The translations under genes and the position numbers were made by a program. The notes below the pieces were generated by a model that was given only the letters and a program-made list of their open reading frames with translations, ran no database searches and was not told the origin of the DNA. A DNA stretch of 64,000 nucleotides from Pictodentalium vernedei (Eukaryota > Mollusca > Scaphopoda > Dentaliida > Dentaliidae). Shown one piece after another: positions 11,700 to 21,938 of the stretch (positions are counted from its first letter, which is position 1; every line of letters begins with the position of its first letter). Location of the stretch: positions 545,250,971 to 545,314,970 of the forward strand of contig CM062297.1 of NCBI GenBank assembly GCA_031216915.1. Reading direction: 5' to 3'.

Positions 11700-11743
11700 A
11701 CCAAAGACGATTTTAACACATTTTCTTTATTTAAGATATTTTA
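11700..11743. repeat. Inverted partner of the repeat at 10212
   Basis: ACCAAAGACGATTTTAACAC... is the complement of 10212-10256 with a few differences. The LINE fragment therefore lies between a ~44-bp terminal inverted repeat pair. Confidence 0.8.
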
Positions 11744-11754
11744 CCAAAACAAAG

Positions 11755-12110
11755 CAACAGGTTAGGTCATTTCTGGGTCTGGCGGGGTAATGCTGCAGTT
11801 CGTACCAAATTTTGCCGAGGCGGCAGTTCCCCTGATGGACCTGAAGCAAAAGTTGAATAAAATGCTTGGGAATCTCATCAAGAGAGGTCCTTCAAGACCT
11901 TGAATGACTTATTATGTCGGTCGCCCATCCTGCGACTGCCAGACTTTGACTTTTGCAGGCCGTTTCTGGTGCAAACTGACGCGTCGGACACAAGGGTGGA
12001 AGTTACTGCAGAGGGAGCGAAACTATACTCTAATAGAGAGGGAGTGCCTCGCCATTGTTTCGCGGTAAAATAGTTCCAGAACGATTTTGTACGGCCGCGA
12101 GAACGAAAAT
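11755..12110 (+). pseudogene. Gypsy-type LTR retrotransposon pol fragment (RT-RNase H junction)
   Basis: Across several frames one sees the diagnostic order of Gypsy pol: a SFLGLAG block (11770), an FAEAAVPL-like block, a lost middle, then SPILRLPDF (about 11922), an LVQTDASDT block marking the start of RNase H (about 11970), and a terminal KFQND-like segment near 12070. At least four frameshifts and an internal deletion are present. No LTR or integrase is nearby. It is an isolated relic in + orientation. Confidence 0.75.
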
Positions 12111-12535
12111 TAGCCCCTGTCCTTTTTTCAAAAGTGTAAGATTGATAGCATCATGAGATGGTCACTCCTGCTCCAGATTTACAGCTTCAAAATCGAGGCG
12201 ATAAGTGAAACTTGGGCGACTGACTCTCTCAATCGCCAAGCATGAACGTTTTAGACCATAAATCTCGCATCTTAACCTCCATGTGTTGACACCTCTTATT
12301 CCGAGGCTGGAGGTGGGCAGCGCATGTTCTTTTTTCAACAGTTAAGTACACCAGTGGAATAGACGTCACTTTCCAAGAATTGTAACTAAGAAACCATCGA
12401 GTATTCGTTTCTAAAGTATTTTTCATGTGCCAATGCCAATGGGGTGGGGCTCAGGTGTAATGACTGAAGCTGTCTTCAAACAAAGAAAATGCACCCAGCC
12501 GTTTGTATAGCTTCTTTGTTTGGTGATTATGGACC
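12111..12535. other. No recognisable feature
   Basis: No supported frame, RNA gene or repeat. Confidence 0.45.
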
Positions 12536-12539
12536 AGCC

Positions 12540-12680
12540 TCCGTCATTATATCTGATACCCCCCCCCCCCCCCCCCTCCCCATCCCCCTAGCGTCATTGG
12601 AACACGTGAAATACGTTACGGAAACGAATACTTGAGAGTTTCTCAGTTACAGTTCTCGGATCTTCTAAAGCTTTATATAT
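12540..12680. repeat. Dispersed repeat with poly-C tract, related to 63.77 kb
   Basis: TCATTATATCTGATA, a C run of about 18, then ACACGTGAAATACGTTA and GAGTTTCTCAGT. The same blocks in the same order occur at 63775-63885, where the C run is replaced by CCCCTTCCCACCC. Confidence 0.6.
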
Positions 12681-12689
12681 AATACCAGT

Positions 12690-13199
12690 ACTACTGAGTG
12701 TTACATTACAACGTATGTAAGGTTGTAACTCCCGGTCTTAACCCATACTCAGATTCGAGTGCCCCTTTTCATACCCCTGACTACCTTGCCCTCGGGTGCT
12801 TACCTGGTCCTTCCTCACACATACCAAAGGGTAATGCGACCATACAGAATATGTTCGTTTGTTTTTCTTGATGAGGCCTTGATTTCGCATTAGTTTATTC
12901 AGGAAATCTCGAACCACTGGTGTTAGTATGATATAATCGCGAAAAATACCACCTTTGTGGTAGCAGTACTGTATTGAACGCAGCCTATTTTAGGCACTCT
13001 TTAATAATTCGTGATAAAACAAAATTTACATAATAAAGCATTATTTGTATTTGACTGAATATGAAAAGTGGGCAAGTAAATATTGTCTTTTCCTTTGGTG
13101 CCCTGATAGCGGCTTCTTGCACCCAACCAGTTAATGGTACAGATTCAAATTTGTTCAAATAAAGTTTCTTTGGCACTATTCGGTCTTGTTCCAAGAGGG

Positions 13200-13234
<35 letters not shown>

Positions 13235-13430
13235 CGCAAAAGGCGGAGCTGGGGAAAAAGGAACCAAGGAGGCTCAACCCACAGCCCCGCCAGGCGATCT
13301 TTTGGAGTTTGTTGTCTTCATGCATGTAAAACCTGCCACTTGTATGTTATTCAATAAACCACTTCACGGCCCTTATTTACACTTTGCGTTTTGCTGAAGT
13401 TTGAATTTATTATTACCTTACAGGGTTGAC
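12690..13430. other. Mostly featureless; contains a 30-nt poly-A run
   Basis: A run of about 30 A lies at 13203-13232. Frames through it encode poly-Lys or poly-Phe and are artefacts. An AATAAA sits at about 13352. No gene is supported. Confidence 0.45.
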
Positions 13431-13440
13431 GAGAGCAAGG

Positions 13441-13485
13441 GTGTTGACACATGGACAACGTAGATGTTGTTCATGTGTCAACACT
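13441..13485. repeat. Short hairpin
   Basis: GTGTTGACACATGGACAAC and its near complement around a short loop, with an outer GTTGAC/GTCAAC pair. Confidence 0.7.
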
Positions 13486-13600
13486 GTTACCGTAGTCAAC
13501 TTTGTTTCCACGTGCCATCTGTTTTACCAGTCAGAAAAACACTGCGGATCTGAAGATATGAAGTGTTATTCAATAAACCGAAGACAATGTCAAGCTTATT

Positions 13601-13603
13601 TTT

Positions 13604-13658
<55 letters not shown>

Positions 13659-13968
13659 TTGGAGTTTAACGACCCTTTCGTCACCACGTGTCGGACAGTT
13701 TTACGGGTGGAGGAAGCCGGAGTACTCGGAGAGAACCACCGAGCCACGGTGAGCAACTATCAGACTCCCCAACGTACCCACTCTACCCATGGAAGGCTAG
13801 CATTGCTTGAAGACAAGTGCACCATCGATGTGCAGTACGCCTTAGTGCACAGCGCCACCGAACCTCCACGTGGGCATTCGGGAATAAGCGCCTTGTCCAA
13901 GGACAAAACGCAGTCACCCATGACTGGTTTGAAGTCCAATACCGTAATTACAGAGCTACCGTGCTCCC
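13601..13968 (-). mobile_element. SINE (minus orientation) with 13-bp target duplication
   Basis: Flanked by perfect 13-bp direct repeats TGTCAAGCTTATT at 13588-13600 and 13969-13981. Read on minus: a head starting GGGAGCACGGTAGCTC, which resembles a tRNA A-box region; the shared SINE body (TTGTCC..., CGGTGGCGCTGTG..., GTACTGCACATCGATGGTGC, CCGGCTTCCTCCACCCGTAAAACTG in spaced blocks); and tail type i (GTCGTTAAACTCC followed by AATA repeats). It would be transcribed by RNA polymerase III and moved by a LINE in trans. Complete and relatively young judging by the perfect duplication. Confidence 0.9.
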
Positions 13969-13981
13969 TGTCAAGCTTATT

Positions 13982-14165
13982 AAAAGGGCTGATCGGCCTT
14001 AATGATTTTAATAATTTATGTTCTGTAATTAATATATTTATTTAATTTTTTTCTATGAATTTTTTTTTATGAGTTTTAACAAAAGCTGCAGTGCTGCAAT
14101 CCCAATAGTTTATTATGTACTTTTCTCAAAACAGTTCTTAATGGTCAACAACAACAAAAAAAAAA
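13982..14165. other. AT-rich spacer
   Basis: AT-rich sequence ending in an A run just before the tandem-repeat element. Nothing else seen. Confidence 0.4.
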
Positions 14166-14169
14166 AAAC

Positions 14170-17055
14170 TAGATGGTGCCATTTATGTGCGAAGCACACT
14201 ATAGTATATCCCCGCATTTGCACTTTCCTTTTTGGTTAGTGCAGGATACAGACTTGGATAAAAAGGCTTCACGCATGTGTGTGATTTAAAATGATAAAAC
14301 AGTATTTAATTTCCTTCTGAAGACTCACATGTGAAACTACTTCAATATATCAAACAAGATACTTCACCCAACATGATGTATAAAGGGTAGTGTTCTGATC
14401 ACATCATTGTCACATGATTAAAAAACCACTTGGACCCAAATCAAAATTCCAAAACCTCCATGCACATCTACAGATGCTAGCTGAACATGTTAACATGGTT
14501 TAAACGTTTCGAATTCAATACCCTAAGAGCCTTTGAGCGGACAAAGATTTTCTGAGGGTAAAAGTGGTTCCACTGGAACCACTTGGACCCAAATGAAAAT
14601 TCCAAAACCTTCATGCACATCTACAGATGCTATCTGAACATGTTAACATGGTTTAAACATTTCGAATTCAATACCCTAAGAGCCTTTGAGCGGACAAAGA
14701 TTTTGTAAGGATAAAAGTGGTTCCACTGGAACCACTTGGACCCAAATCAAAATTCCGAAACCTTCATGCACATCTACAGATGCTATCTGAACATGTTAAC
14801 ATGGTTTAAACGTTTCGAATTCAATACCCTAAGAACCTTTGAGCGGACAAAGATTTTCTAAGGATAAAAGTGGTTCCACTGGAACCACCTGGAACAAAAT
14901 CAAAATTCCGAAACCTTCATGCACATCTACAGATGCTATCTGAACATGTTAACATGGTTTAAATGTTTCGAATTCAATACCCTAAGAGCCTTTGAGCGGA
15001 CAAAGATTTTCTGAGGGTAAAAGTGGTTCCACTGGAACCACTTGGACCCAAATCAAAATTCCGAAACCTTCATGCACATCTACAGATGCTATCTGAACAT
15101 GTTAACATGGTTTAAAAGTTTCGAATTCAATACCCTAAGAGCCTTTGAGCGGACACAGATTTTCTAAGGATAAAAGTGGTTCCACTGGAACCACTTGGAC
15201 CCAAATCAAAATTCCGAAACCTTCATGCACATCTACAGATGCTATCTGAACATGTTAACATGGTTTAAACGTTTCGAATTCAATACCCTAAGAGCCTTTG
15301 AGCGGACAAAGATTTTCTGAGGGTAAAAGTGGTTCCACTGGAACCACTTGGACCCAAATCAAAATTGTGAAACCCTCATGCACATCTACAGATGCTATCT
15401 GAACATGTTAACATGGTTTAAACGTTTTGAATTTAATACCCTAAGAGCCTTTGAGCGGACAAAGATTTTGTAAGGATAAAAGTGGTTCCACTGGAACCAC
15501 TTGGACCCAAATCAAAATTCCGAAACCTTCATGCACATCTACAGATGCTATCTGAACATGTTAACATGGTTTAAACGTTTCGAATTCAATACCCTAAGAA
15601 CCTTTGAGCGGACAAAGATTTTCTAAGGATAAAAGTGGTTCCACTGGAACCACGTGGAACCAAATCAAAATTCCGAAACCTTCATGCACATCTACAGATG
15701 CTCTCTGAACATGTTAACATGGCTTAAACGTTTCGAATTCAATACCCTAAGAGCCTTTGAGCGGACAAAGACTTTCTAAGGATAAAAGTGGTTCCACTGG
15801 AACCACTTGGACCCAAATCAAAATTCTAAAACCTTCATGCACATCTACAGATGCTATCTGAACATGTTAACATGGTTTAAACGTTTCAAATTCAATACCC
15901 TACGAGCCTTTGTGTGGACAAAGATTTTCTAAGGATAAAAGTGGTTCCACTGGAACCACCTGAAACCAAATAAAAATTCCGAAACCTTCATGCACATCTA
16001 CAGATGCTATCTGAACATGTTAACATGGTTTAAACGTTTCGAATTCAATACCCTAAGAGCCTTTGAGCGGACAAAGATTTTCTGAGGGTAAAAGTGGTTC
16101 CACTGGAACCACTTGGACCCAAATGAAAATTCCAAAACCTTCATGCACATCTACAGATGCTATCTGAACATGTTAACATGGTTTAAACATTTCGAATTCA
16201 ATACCCTAAGAGCCTTTGAGCGGACAAAGATTTTGTAAGGATAAAAGTGGTTCCACTGGGACCACTTGGACCCAAATCAAAATTCCGAAACCTTCATGCA
16301 CATCTACAGATGCTATCTGAACATGTTAACATGGTTTAAACGTTTCGAATTCAATACCCTAAGAACCTTTGAGCGGACAAAGATTTTCTAAGGATAAAAG
16401 TGGTTCCACTGGAACCACCTGGAACAAAATCAAAATTCCGAAACCTTCATGCACATCTACAGATGCTATCTGAACATGTTAACATGGTTTAAACGTTTCG
16501 AATTCAATACCCTAAGAGCCTTTGAGCGGACAAAGATTTTCTGAGGGTAAAAGTGGTTCCACTGGAACCACTTGGACCCAAATCAAAATTCCGAAACCTT
16601 CATGCACATCTACAGATGCTATCTGAACATGTTAACATGGTTTAAAAGTTTCGAATTCAATACCCTAAGAGCCTTTGAGCGGACAAAGATTTTCTAAGGA
16701 TAAAAGTGGTTCCACTGGAACCACTTGGACCCAAATCAAAATTCCGAAACCTTCATGCACATCTACAGATGCTATCTGAACATGTTAACATGGGTTAAAC
16801 GTATCGAATTCAATACCCTAAGAACCTTTGAGCGGACAAAGATTTTCTAAGGATAAAAATGGTTCCACTGGAACCACTTGGAACCAAATCAAAATCCCGA
16901 AACCTTCATGCACATGTACTGGTGATACCTGAACACATTAGCATAGTTTAAACATTAATGCAAGTGAATGTAACACCGGACGGACGTACGGACGGACGGA
17001 CGGACGTACGGACGGAGATAACGACAATATCCCCGACGAAAGCGGGGATAAAAAC
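14170..17055. mobile_element. HINE/pearl-like (Helitron-associated) element with satellite core
   Basis: Left part has a small stem (GTGC GAA GCAC, 14188-14198) followed by TATCCCCGC (14207-14215). Right part has a (GGAC)n microsatellite (about 16976-17016) and then a hairpin TATCCCCG-loop-CGGGGATA at 17028-17050. The left TATCCCCGC and the right GCGGGGATA are subterminal inverted copies. Between them lie about 16 tandem 153-bp units. Flank + tandem core + ACGG-type microsatellite + short right flank with hairpin is the known plan of oyster 'pearl' elements and of Helentron-associated elements. No Rep/helicase gene is present, so it is non-autonomous. Exact ends are uncertain by about 20 bp. 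Confidence 0.75.
14418..16940. repeat. Satellite array, 153-bp unit, about 16 copies, with higher-order structure
   Basis: The block CACTGGAACCAC recurs at exactly 153-bp spacing (14571, 14724, 14877, 15030 and onward). Each unit carries a perfect stem AAGTGGTTCC-ACT-GGAACCACTT and short palindromes ATGTTAACAT, GTTTAAAC and TTCGAA. Units differ mainly in a diagnostic TTTTCTGAGGGTA / TTTTGTAAGGATA / TTTTCTAAGGATA segment. The variant order of units 1-5 is repeated in units 11-15, an offset of 1530 bp. Although 153 is a multiple of 3, all frames contain stops, so the array is non-coding. Confidence 0.93.
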
Positions 17056-17059
17056 AACC

Positions 17060-17455
17060 ACAAAATTGATAACTTGAAGAAATTAATGATATTTGACATT
17101 TTCTTTTGTGGACTCACTGGGCTGTGGACAATACAGTGAGTTAACTGAACTGACAAAACAAATTACCCCTACTGACTTTGGCCAACTAAAAAAATCATAG
17201 CGAAGAAACTTGTGGATTTGTTGAATCTTGCAAACACACAGATACAGAAAAATAGTGGATATTAGCAGTTCCTGGTTAGTTAAATTTTAAAAGGTTCCAA
17301 ATTCTAATTTTTCCCATATCCAAATTAATATTCATTCACCCAACACTCAATTTTTTTTATGTTAACAGCGTTTGCATAATTGTACATCACAGAATGCATC
17401 GCATAACTAATAAATTCATGTAAATGATTCTTCACCTTCATGTATTTGAATCAGG
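17060..17455. other. No recognisable feature
   Basis: AT-rich DNA between the satellite element and the SINE cluster. Confidence 0.4.
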
Positions 17456-17468
17456 ACTAATTAAGCTT

Positions 17469-17821
17469 GGGAGCGTGGTGGCTCAGTAGGTAGAGGTGCA
17501 GGCTGCAAGCTGAGAGGTTCTCGGTTCGATTCCCACCTGCGGCAACCGCGTTGTGTCCTTGGGCAAGACACTTCATCTCCATTGCCCGCGTGGGGGCACG
17601 GTGGCGTTGTGTACTAAGGCGTGGTGCACTTGTCTTCAACCAATGCTAACCCTGCTTGTGTGGAGTTAGTATGTTGGGGAGCTGACAGTTGCTCGCCGTT
17701 GCTCGCCGTTGCTCGGTGGTTCCCTTCGGGTACTCCGGCTTCCGCCACCCGTAAAACTGTCACGGTCATGATTAGCCATTGTGCATAAATATGTGACCTT
17801 AAACACCAATAAATAAATAAA
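17469..17821 (+). mobile_element. tRNA-headed SINE, complete
   Basis: Flanked by perfect 11-bp direct repeats TAATTAAGCTT (17458-17468, 17822-17832). The head holds a polymerase III A box (TGGCTCAGTAGG) and B box (GGTTCGATTCC). Then comes the common SINE body: CGTTGTGTCCTTGGGCAAG, GGCGTTGTGTACTAAGGCG, CAATGCTAACCCTGC. The tail is type ii, GTCATGATTAGCCATTGTG, AATATGTGACC, (AAAT)n. GCTCGCCGTT is duplicated internally at about 17692. It inserted at the left terminus of a family A MITE. Confidence 0.92.
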
Positions 17822-17828
17822 TAATTAA

Positions 17829-18340
17829 GCTTTACCTAACCCGAAAGGCAGACGACACACGCAAACACAATTCTTGAATAACTATATTTTTTTTTTTTGG
17901 GGGGGGGGGGGGGGCGGTTCTCGTCAGATTACCGAAGTTAAGTAACGTCGAGCCCGGTTAGTCCTCGGATGGGTGACCATCTGAGCGATCGATTCGGACT
18001 CCCGCGTTGTGTCCTTGGGCAAGGCACTTAACCCCGATTGTCCACATAGGGGCGCGATGACGCCGTGTACTAAGCCGTACTGCACGTCGATGGTGCGCAT
18101 GTCTTCAACCAATCTAACCCCGCCTGTGCTGCAGTGTGGAGTTACGATGTTGGGGAGCTGGCAGCTGCTCGTCGTTGCTCGGTGGTTCTCTCCGGGTACT
18201 CCTGCTTCCCCCATCCGTAAAACTGTCACGGTCATGATTAGCCATTGTGCATAAGTATGTGACCTCAAACATCAATAAATAAATAAATAACTATTTTTTT
18301 CATTTCTTTGCGTCAAAAACATAGCTTATGCTATTGGAGC
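17829..18340. mobile_element. Family A piggyBac-type MITE remnant split by two SINEs
   Basis: Left-arm sequence (CTTTACCTAAC, GGCAGACGACAC, CTTGAATAACTAT) lies at 17829-17885. It continues after the second SINE with CATTTCTTTGCGTCAAAAAC and ATAGCTTATG (18299-18330). The right arm is lost. The left SINE's target duplication includes the MITE terminus. The MITE therefore predates both SINEs. Confidence 0.75.
17886..18285 (+). mobile_element. 5S rRNA-headed SINE (SINE3-type), nested in MITE
   Basis: After a T/G homopolymer run, 17915-17984 matches the 3' half of 5S rRNA: GGTTCTCGTCAGATTACCG, AAGTTAAGTAACGTCG, CCCGGTTAGT, TCGGATGGGTGACC. These contain the internal A, intermediate and C promoter elements of polymerase III type 1 genes. 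The rest is the same body and type ii tail as the tRNA-headed SINE 64 bp upstream. Flanking duplications AATAACTAT lie at 17877-17885 and 18286-18294. It is not a functional 5S gene, because the 5' half is missing and a SINE body follows. Confidence 0.92.
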
Positions 18341-18344
18341 GGAA

Positions 18345-18735
18345 AATATGATATATGCATGGGTATGGTTGGGGTATGAGATGGACGATTTGATGGGGAA
18401 GGTGGGTTTCTTGGTTGTTTTCCCCGCGAAACGACTGACGTTGCCAATAACGTTGCCAATGATGTTGCGACGTCATGAGGCGCACGCGAAGTCATAGAAA
18501 CGTTGACCGCTGTTGTTGTCCATTGTACAATCCGACATTACGTTGTTCGAGTCAGGGTGTGTCGGGCTTCTAGTACTGACTGATATGGTAGTATAGTGCG
18601 GGTTGTATATACCCCTGTTGATCTACTGTTAGCTCTTGGTACTATTCACCAACCGATTGCTTTATATTTCCCTACGACTGGTATAGGTGGAAAGGAATGC
18701 TATGCCAGGCGGAGTGTTATATACCGATGTTAGCA
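18345..18735. other. No recognisable feature
   Basis: No supported gene or repeat. A TTGCCAATAACGTTGCCAATGATGTTGC short tandem phrase is present near 18440, in two to three units. Confidence 0.4.
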
Positions 18736-18736
18736 C

Positions 18737-19375
18737 TTGAGTTATGAGCGCGACCCACTTTCAAAATCTTTGGCATCGCCCACTTTCTTGAATGAGGAAA
18801 TACATGTATGAACTCCGGGAATGCACTAAGAGGTGATAATGATCCCGAACCACATTTTGAACCTCCATTGAATGTCGACTCATTTGGTATTTGTCCCAGG
18901 TCCATAGATCATACCATGCTTGAGGTATTAACGATGCCCACTTTCAAAATGTTTGGCCATGCCCACTTTTTGGAGTGTAAAAATACATGTATGAACTTCG
19001 GGAATGCAATAGTGTGTCATAAATTGCGATTTCCAGCAATTCGGATAATGCACCGATTGACCCCTGGGTGACCTCAGTGACCTTGTCCCATATTTTGAAC
19101 CTCCATTGAGTTTCGAATCATTTGGTGTTCGTCCCAGGACCATGGGTAATACCATTCTTGAGATATCAACGTGATCCACTTTCAAAATGTTTACCCACCC
19201 ACGCCCACTTTTTACGTGTAAAAACACATGTATAAACTTCGGGAATGCATTAAGGTGTCATAAAAAAGCGATTTCCACCAATTCTAAAAAAAATGCACTC
19301 AGTGGCCCCTGGCAATCTCAGTGACCTTGACCCATCTTTTGAACCTCCATTGAGTTTCGACTCATTTAACGCGCG
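18737..19375. repeat. Diverged tandem repeat, ~240-bp unit, about 2.5 copies
   Basis: The block TTTTGAACCTCCATTGA recurs at 18855 (as an ATT variant), 19093 and 19337, spacing 238 and 244. The phrases GACCCACTTTCAAAATGTTTG, AATACATGTATGAACTTCGG and TCATTTGGTGTT repeat with the same spacing. A second array lies at 56045-56620 and a single scrap at about 20744-20825. No frame is maintained between units. Confidence 0.85.
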
Positions 19376-19427
19376 TGTATGTATTGAGACAATAATTGCC
19401 CCAGATCATGCGGTATTGAATGGAAAG

Positions 19428-19502
19428 CCCCCCCCCCCCCCCCCCCCCTCCAAAAAAAAAAAAAAAAAATGGAATCGTATATATATATATACATATATAT
19501 AC
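19428..19502. repeat. Poly-C / poly-A / (TA)n low-complexity cluster
   Basis: A C run of about 20, then an A run of about 18, then alternating TA. Frames through it are artefacts. Confidence 0.9.
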
Positions 19503-19639
19503 TGGATCCACTAATATGCTAAATTCGTTATTACTTCTCGTTTTCATTTTTACTATTTTATTCCTTTTGCATAAACTGTTTCTATATTGCGCATGCATAA
19601 TAAGCTTGCATAAACATTTCTGAAATTATGACGTACTTC

Positions 19640-19865
19640 TCCCCGTAGGAACCCCGGGAAGTGAAGCAGTACTTGTTCACTGGGGTAAACAAGCTATGTT
19701 TTACTAGTAAAAGAGGGCCTGGTGACCAATGCCTGGGAGGAAGTCCTCTAAATGGGAAACATGGGTATAAACGATTGGCTGTACTTGACTTTACATCAAT
19801 GTTGTGATCATGATTAGCCACTGTGCAAAAATATGTGACTTTAAAGACCAATAAATAAATAAAAA
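19640..19865 (+). mobile_element. SINE-like repeat with type ii tail
   Basis: The blocks CCGGGAAGTGAAGCAGT, TGTTCACTGGGGTAAACAAG and GGAAGTCCTCTAAATGGG are followed by the tail ATCATGATTAGCCACTGTG, AATATGTGAC, (AAAT)n. The upstream part is unrelated to the tRNA/5S SINE body. The same unit, duplicated in tandem, is in opposite orientation at 33985-34320. Confidence 0.75.
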
Positions 19866-19869
19866 TGGC

Positions 19870-20740
19870 GTATTTTAGTATTTTGCAACCGTGTTTGCAA
19901 AAAATTCCGTCCAGAAATCTCAGCGACATTTTTAGAAGAAAACGCGGTGTAACTTGGGTTGGTTCCTTTTAGCAAGTCACGATACTCTCGTAAAAATGCA
20001 GGATTCAGAAGAAGTACAGATAAAAACAATCTATTTGATGCAATAACTAGGACAGTTACGCCAAAAACTCAACTTGGCGTGTTCTGAGACGTAACTTCCG
20101 TTGTACCGAATGCGATTACTTAAGATTTCAAATTTCGTATTTCCGCATTAGAAGTACCTCCTTTTAATACCATTTTTGTAATGATACATCCACCCTCGAT
20201 TGTATTAGTATTAGATGAGATGTCTGCGTGAATATCTTCTCCCAATTCGCGATATGTCTGTGGTCAATATTTAAGCATTCTGCATGTTTTTTTTATTTTG
20301 TGTGGAGGGAGTCGGGGGTAGTTTTCCAAGATTTTTTTCGAATGGAGATCTTAACCACCAAGGTGTAGCAGCCCCATCCGTGTCCAATAAGCTTGCAATT
20401 CTTTAATAAGCATTTTTGAAAACAACCACTGACAATACTTGGAGACGGTGGCGGGGCATCTTCTCTCAAAACCACCTCGCCACGGGCGTTTTCTCGCAAG
20501 TCGAGTTTTGTACCGATACGATTCGTCCAAAAAAGCTGATCTTTTTTGAAGGGAGTTGTGTTTTGAGGGGGCCCATTCTCGAGTGTTTTCGAATGAAGTT
20601 AGCCACCATGCTTTGAAATGTGATATTTATCTTCTTTTAGTGAGAGAGATTTGTTTGTTCACATAATATTTCTTGTTTATGTTCTAATACGAAGAGACTG
20701 CATGATATATGCACAAAATAAGAGTGTTTTCTCGCGCGCT
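19870..20740. other. No recognisable feature
   Basis: Several short frames exist (up to about 75 codons), none with a recognisable domain. Confidence 0.4.
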
Positions 20741-20914
20741 TGTGCTTGCACCCACTTTCAAAACACCCACACAGACAACCCCAATGCCCCAATGAGCCTG
20801 GAGAACAGATTGTCGAGTACTAGTGACGGCCTGTCAATATGCCAAAAAGCAGCGAGATATGAAGATTTAGTCGAGTAATCGAGCGTACAAAGAAGTGAGT
20901 ATAAAACAAAGGAC

Positions 20915-21006
20915 CTAAAGAAGAAAAAGAAGAAAAAAAGGAAAGAAGAGAGAAGAGAAGAAAAGAAAAGAAAAGAAAAGAAAAGAAAAGAAAAGAAAAG
21001 AAAAAT
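20915..21006. repeat. Purine-rich microsatellite, (AAAAG)n
   Basis: About eight clean AAAAG units preceded by degenerate AAG/GAAG. The opposite-strand frame encodes a Phe/Ser-rich repeat and is an artefact. Confidence 0.9.
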
Positions 21007-21009
21007 AAA

Positions 21010-21935
21010 CCATGCAAAAACAAGAGTGTGTGTGTTTCACATAGACTAATTAAGCACGGAACTGAAATAAAATGTGACTGATACAAAATGATATTGAGAA
21101 TTTGTAAACGCCCTGGTGAATTTAATAGCTAAATTAATTACTGGGGAGGGCGAGGAAGATCACGCGACAAATTAATAATTTATTAGGGAATATCTTTGTT
21201 TACACGCTTGATCATACAAAACCTACCTTTGATTCTGCAGCGTGAAAAGCTTCTCTTATCCTTATTCATGAAATTGATACGTTTCTGTTTGTTTCCAAAC
21301 ACGATGCACCAATAACTTCAGCAATATTTTTGGGGGCCTTTTTGACGATTCAGTTTTTCTTTCAAACCGTATCTTATGATCGCACATCAAAGTGAGTTCG
21401 ACACAACGAGGCAGTCTGGAAACAAATTTGTAGACACAGGGTCGATTTTTTTTCTACCATCAGATTTTTCCTTTCTTTTGTTTGTTTTTATTCTGATATA
21501 TATAATATGTTTTTTTGTACATTAAGCATATATAATATGGTATTTTGTACAGTAAGCAGATATTGCACTCAGATGTATGTAGCCATTACATTTCAGTGTA
21601 TACATGTCTACAGGAATCCAGAAATGATAACAGAGGAGTTTATGAAAATAATATATACTCCTCAAAGTTTGTTTAGCCCCCACATATTTGACACATCATT
21701 GTGAAATTTTCTTGTGACACATTTGCGATATTTTTGGTGGCTATGATTGAGGAATGTATTGAGGTGGTTACCAGTGTTTACATTAGCTCTCTTGACAGGC
21801 AGACTTTTCGTGACAGTCATGAAAAGCATGTACCCCTTGATTTTCATGATGTTTTCGTATACTGTTTACATGTACATGAGATGTGTAGGGTATTCAGTCT
21901 TCATTTCAACACAAACCCTTGTGATTTAATGATTG
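21010..21935. other. No gene recognised; short duplicated segment
   Basis: TATATAATATG, a TTTTTTGTAC variant and AGTAAGCA/ATTAAGCA phrases repeat in tandem (unit ~35 bp) at about 21500-21560. The remainder is unassigned. Confidence 0.4.
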
Positions 21936-21938
21936 AAT

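Noticed and set aside
13563-14045. Overlapping frames of 108 and 160 codons
   Set aside because: They run through a minus-oriented SINE and its (ATTT)n tail; the IYLF repeats are tail sequence.
14418-16940. Regular repeats that might suggest a CRISPR array
   Set aside because: The 153-bp units are contiguous with no unique spacers, and the window is eukaryotic. This is a satellite.
16938-17156. 72-codon minus-strand frame with SVRPSVRPYVRP
   Set aside because: Translation of the (GGAC)n microsatellite at the satellite element's right end.
17915-17984. 5S rRNA gene
   Set aside because: Only the 3' half of 5S is present, and it runs directly into a SINE body with target duplications. It is a SINE head.
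19362-19623. Frames spanning poly-C/poly-A/(TA)n
   Set aside because: Low-complexity artefacts (poly-Pro, poly-Lys, poly-Gly).
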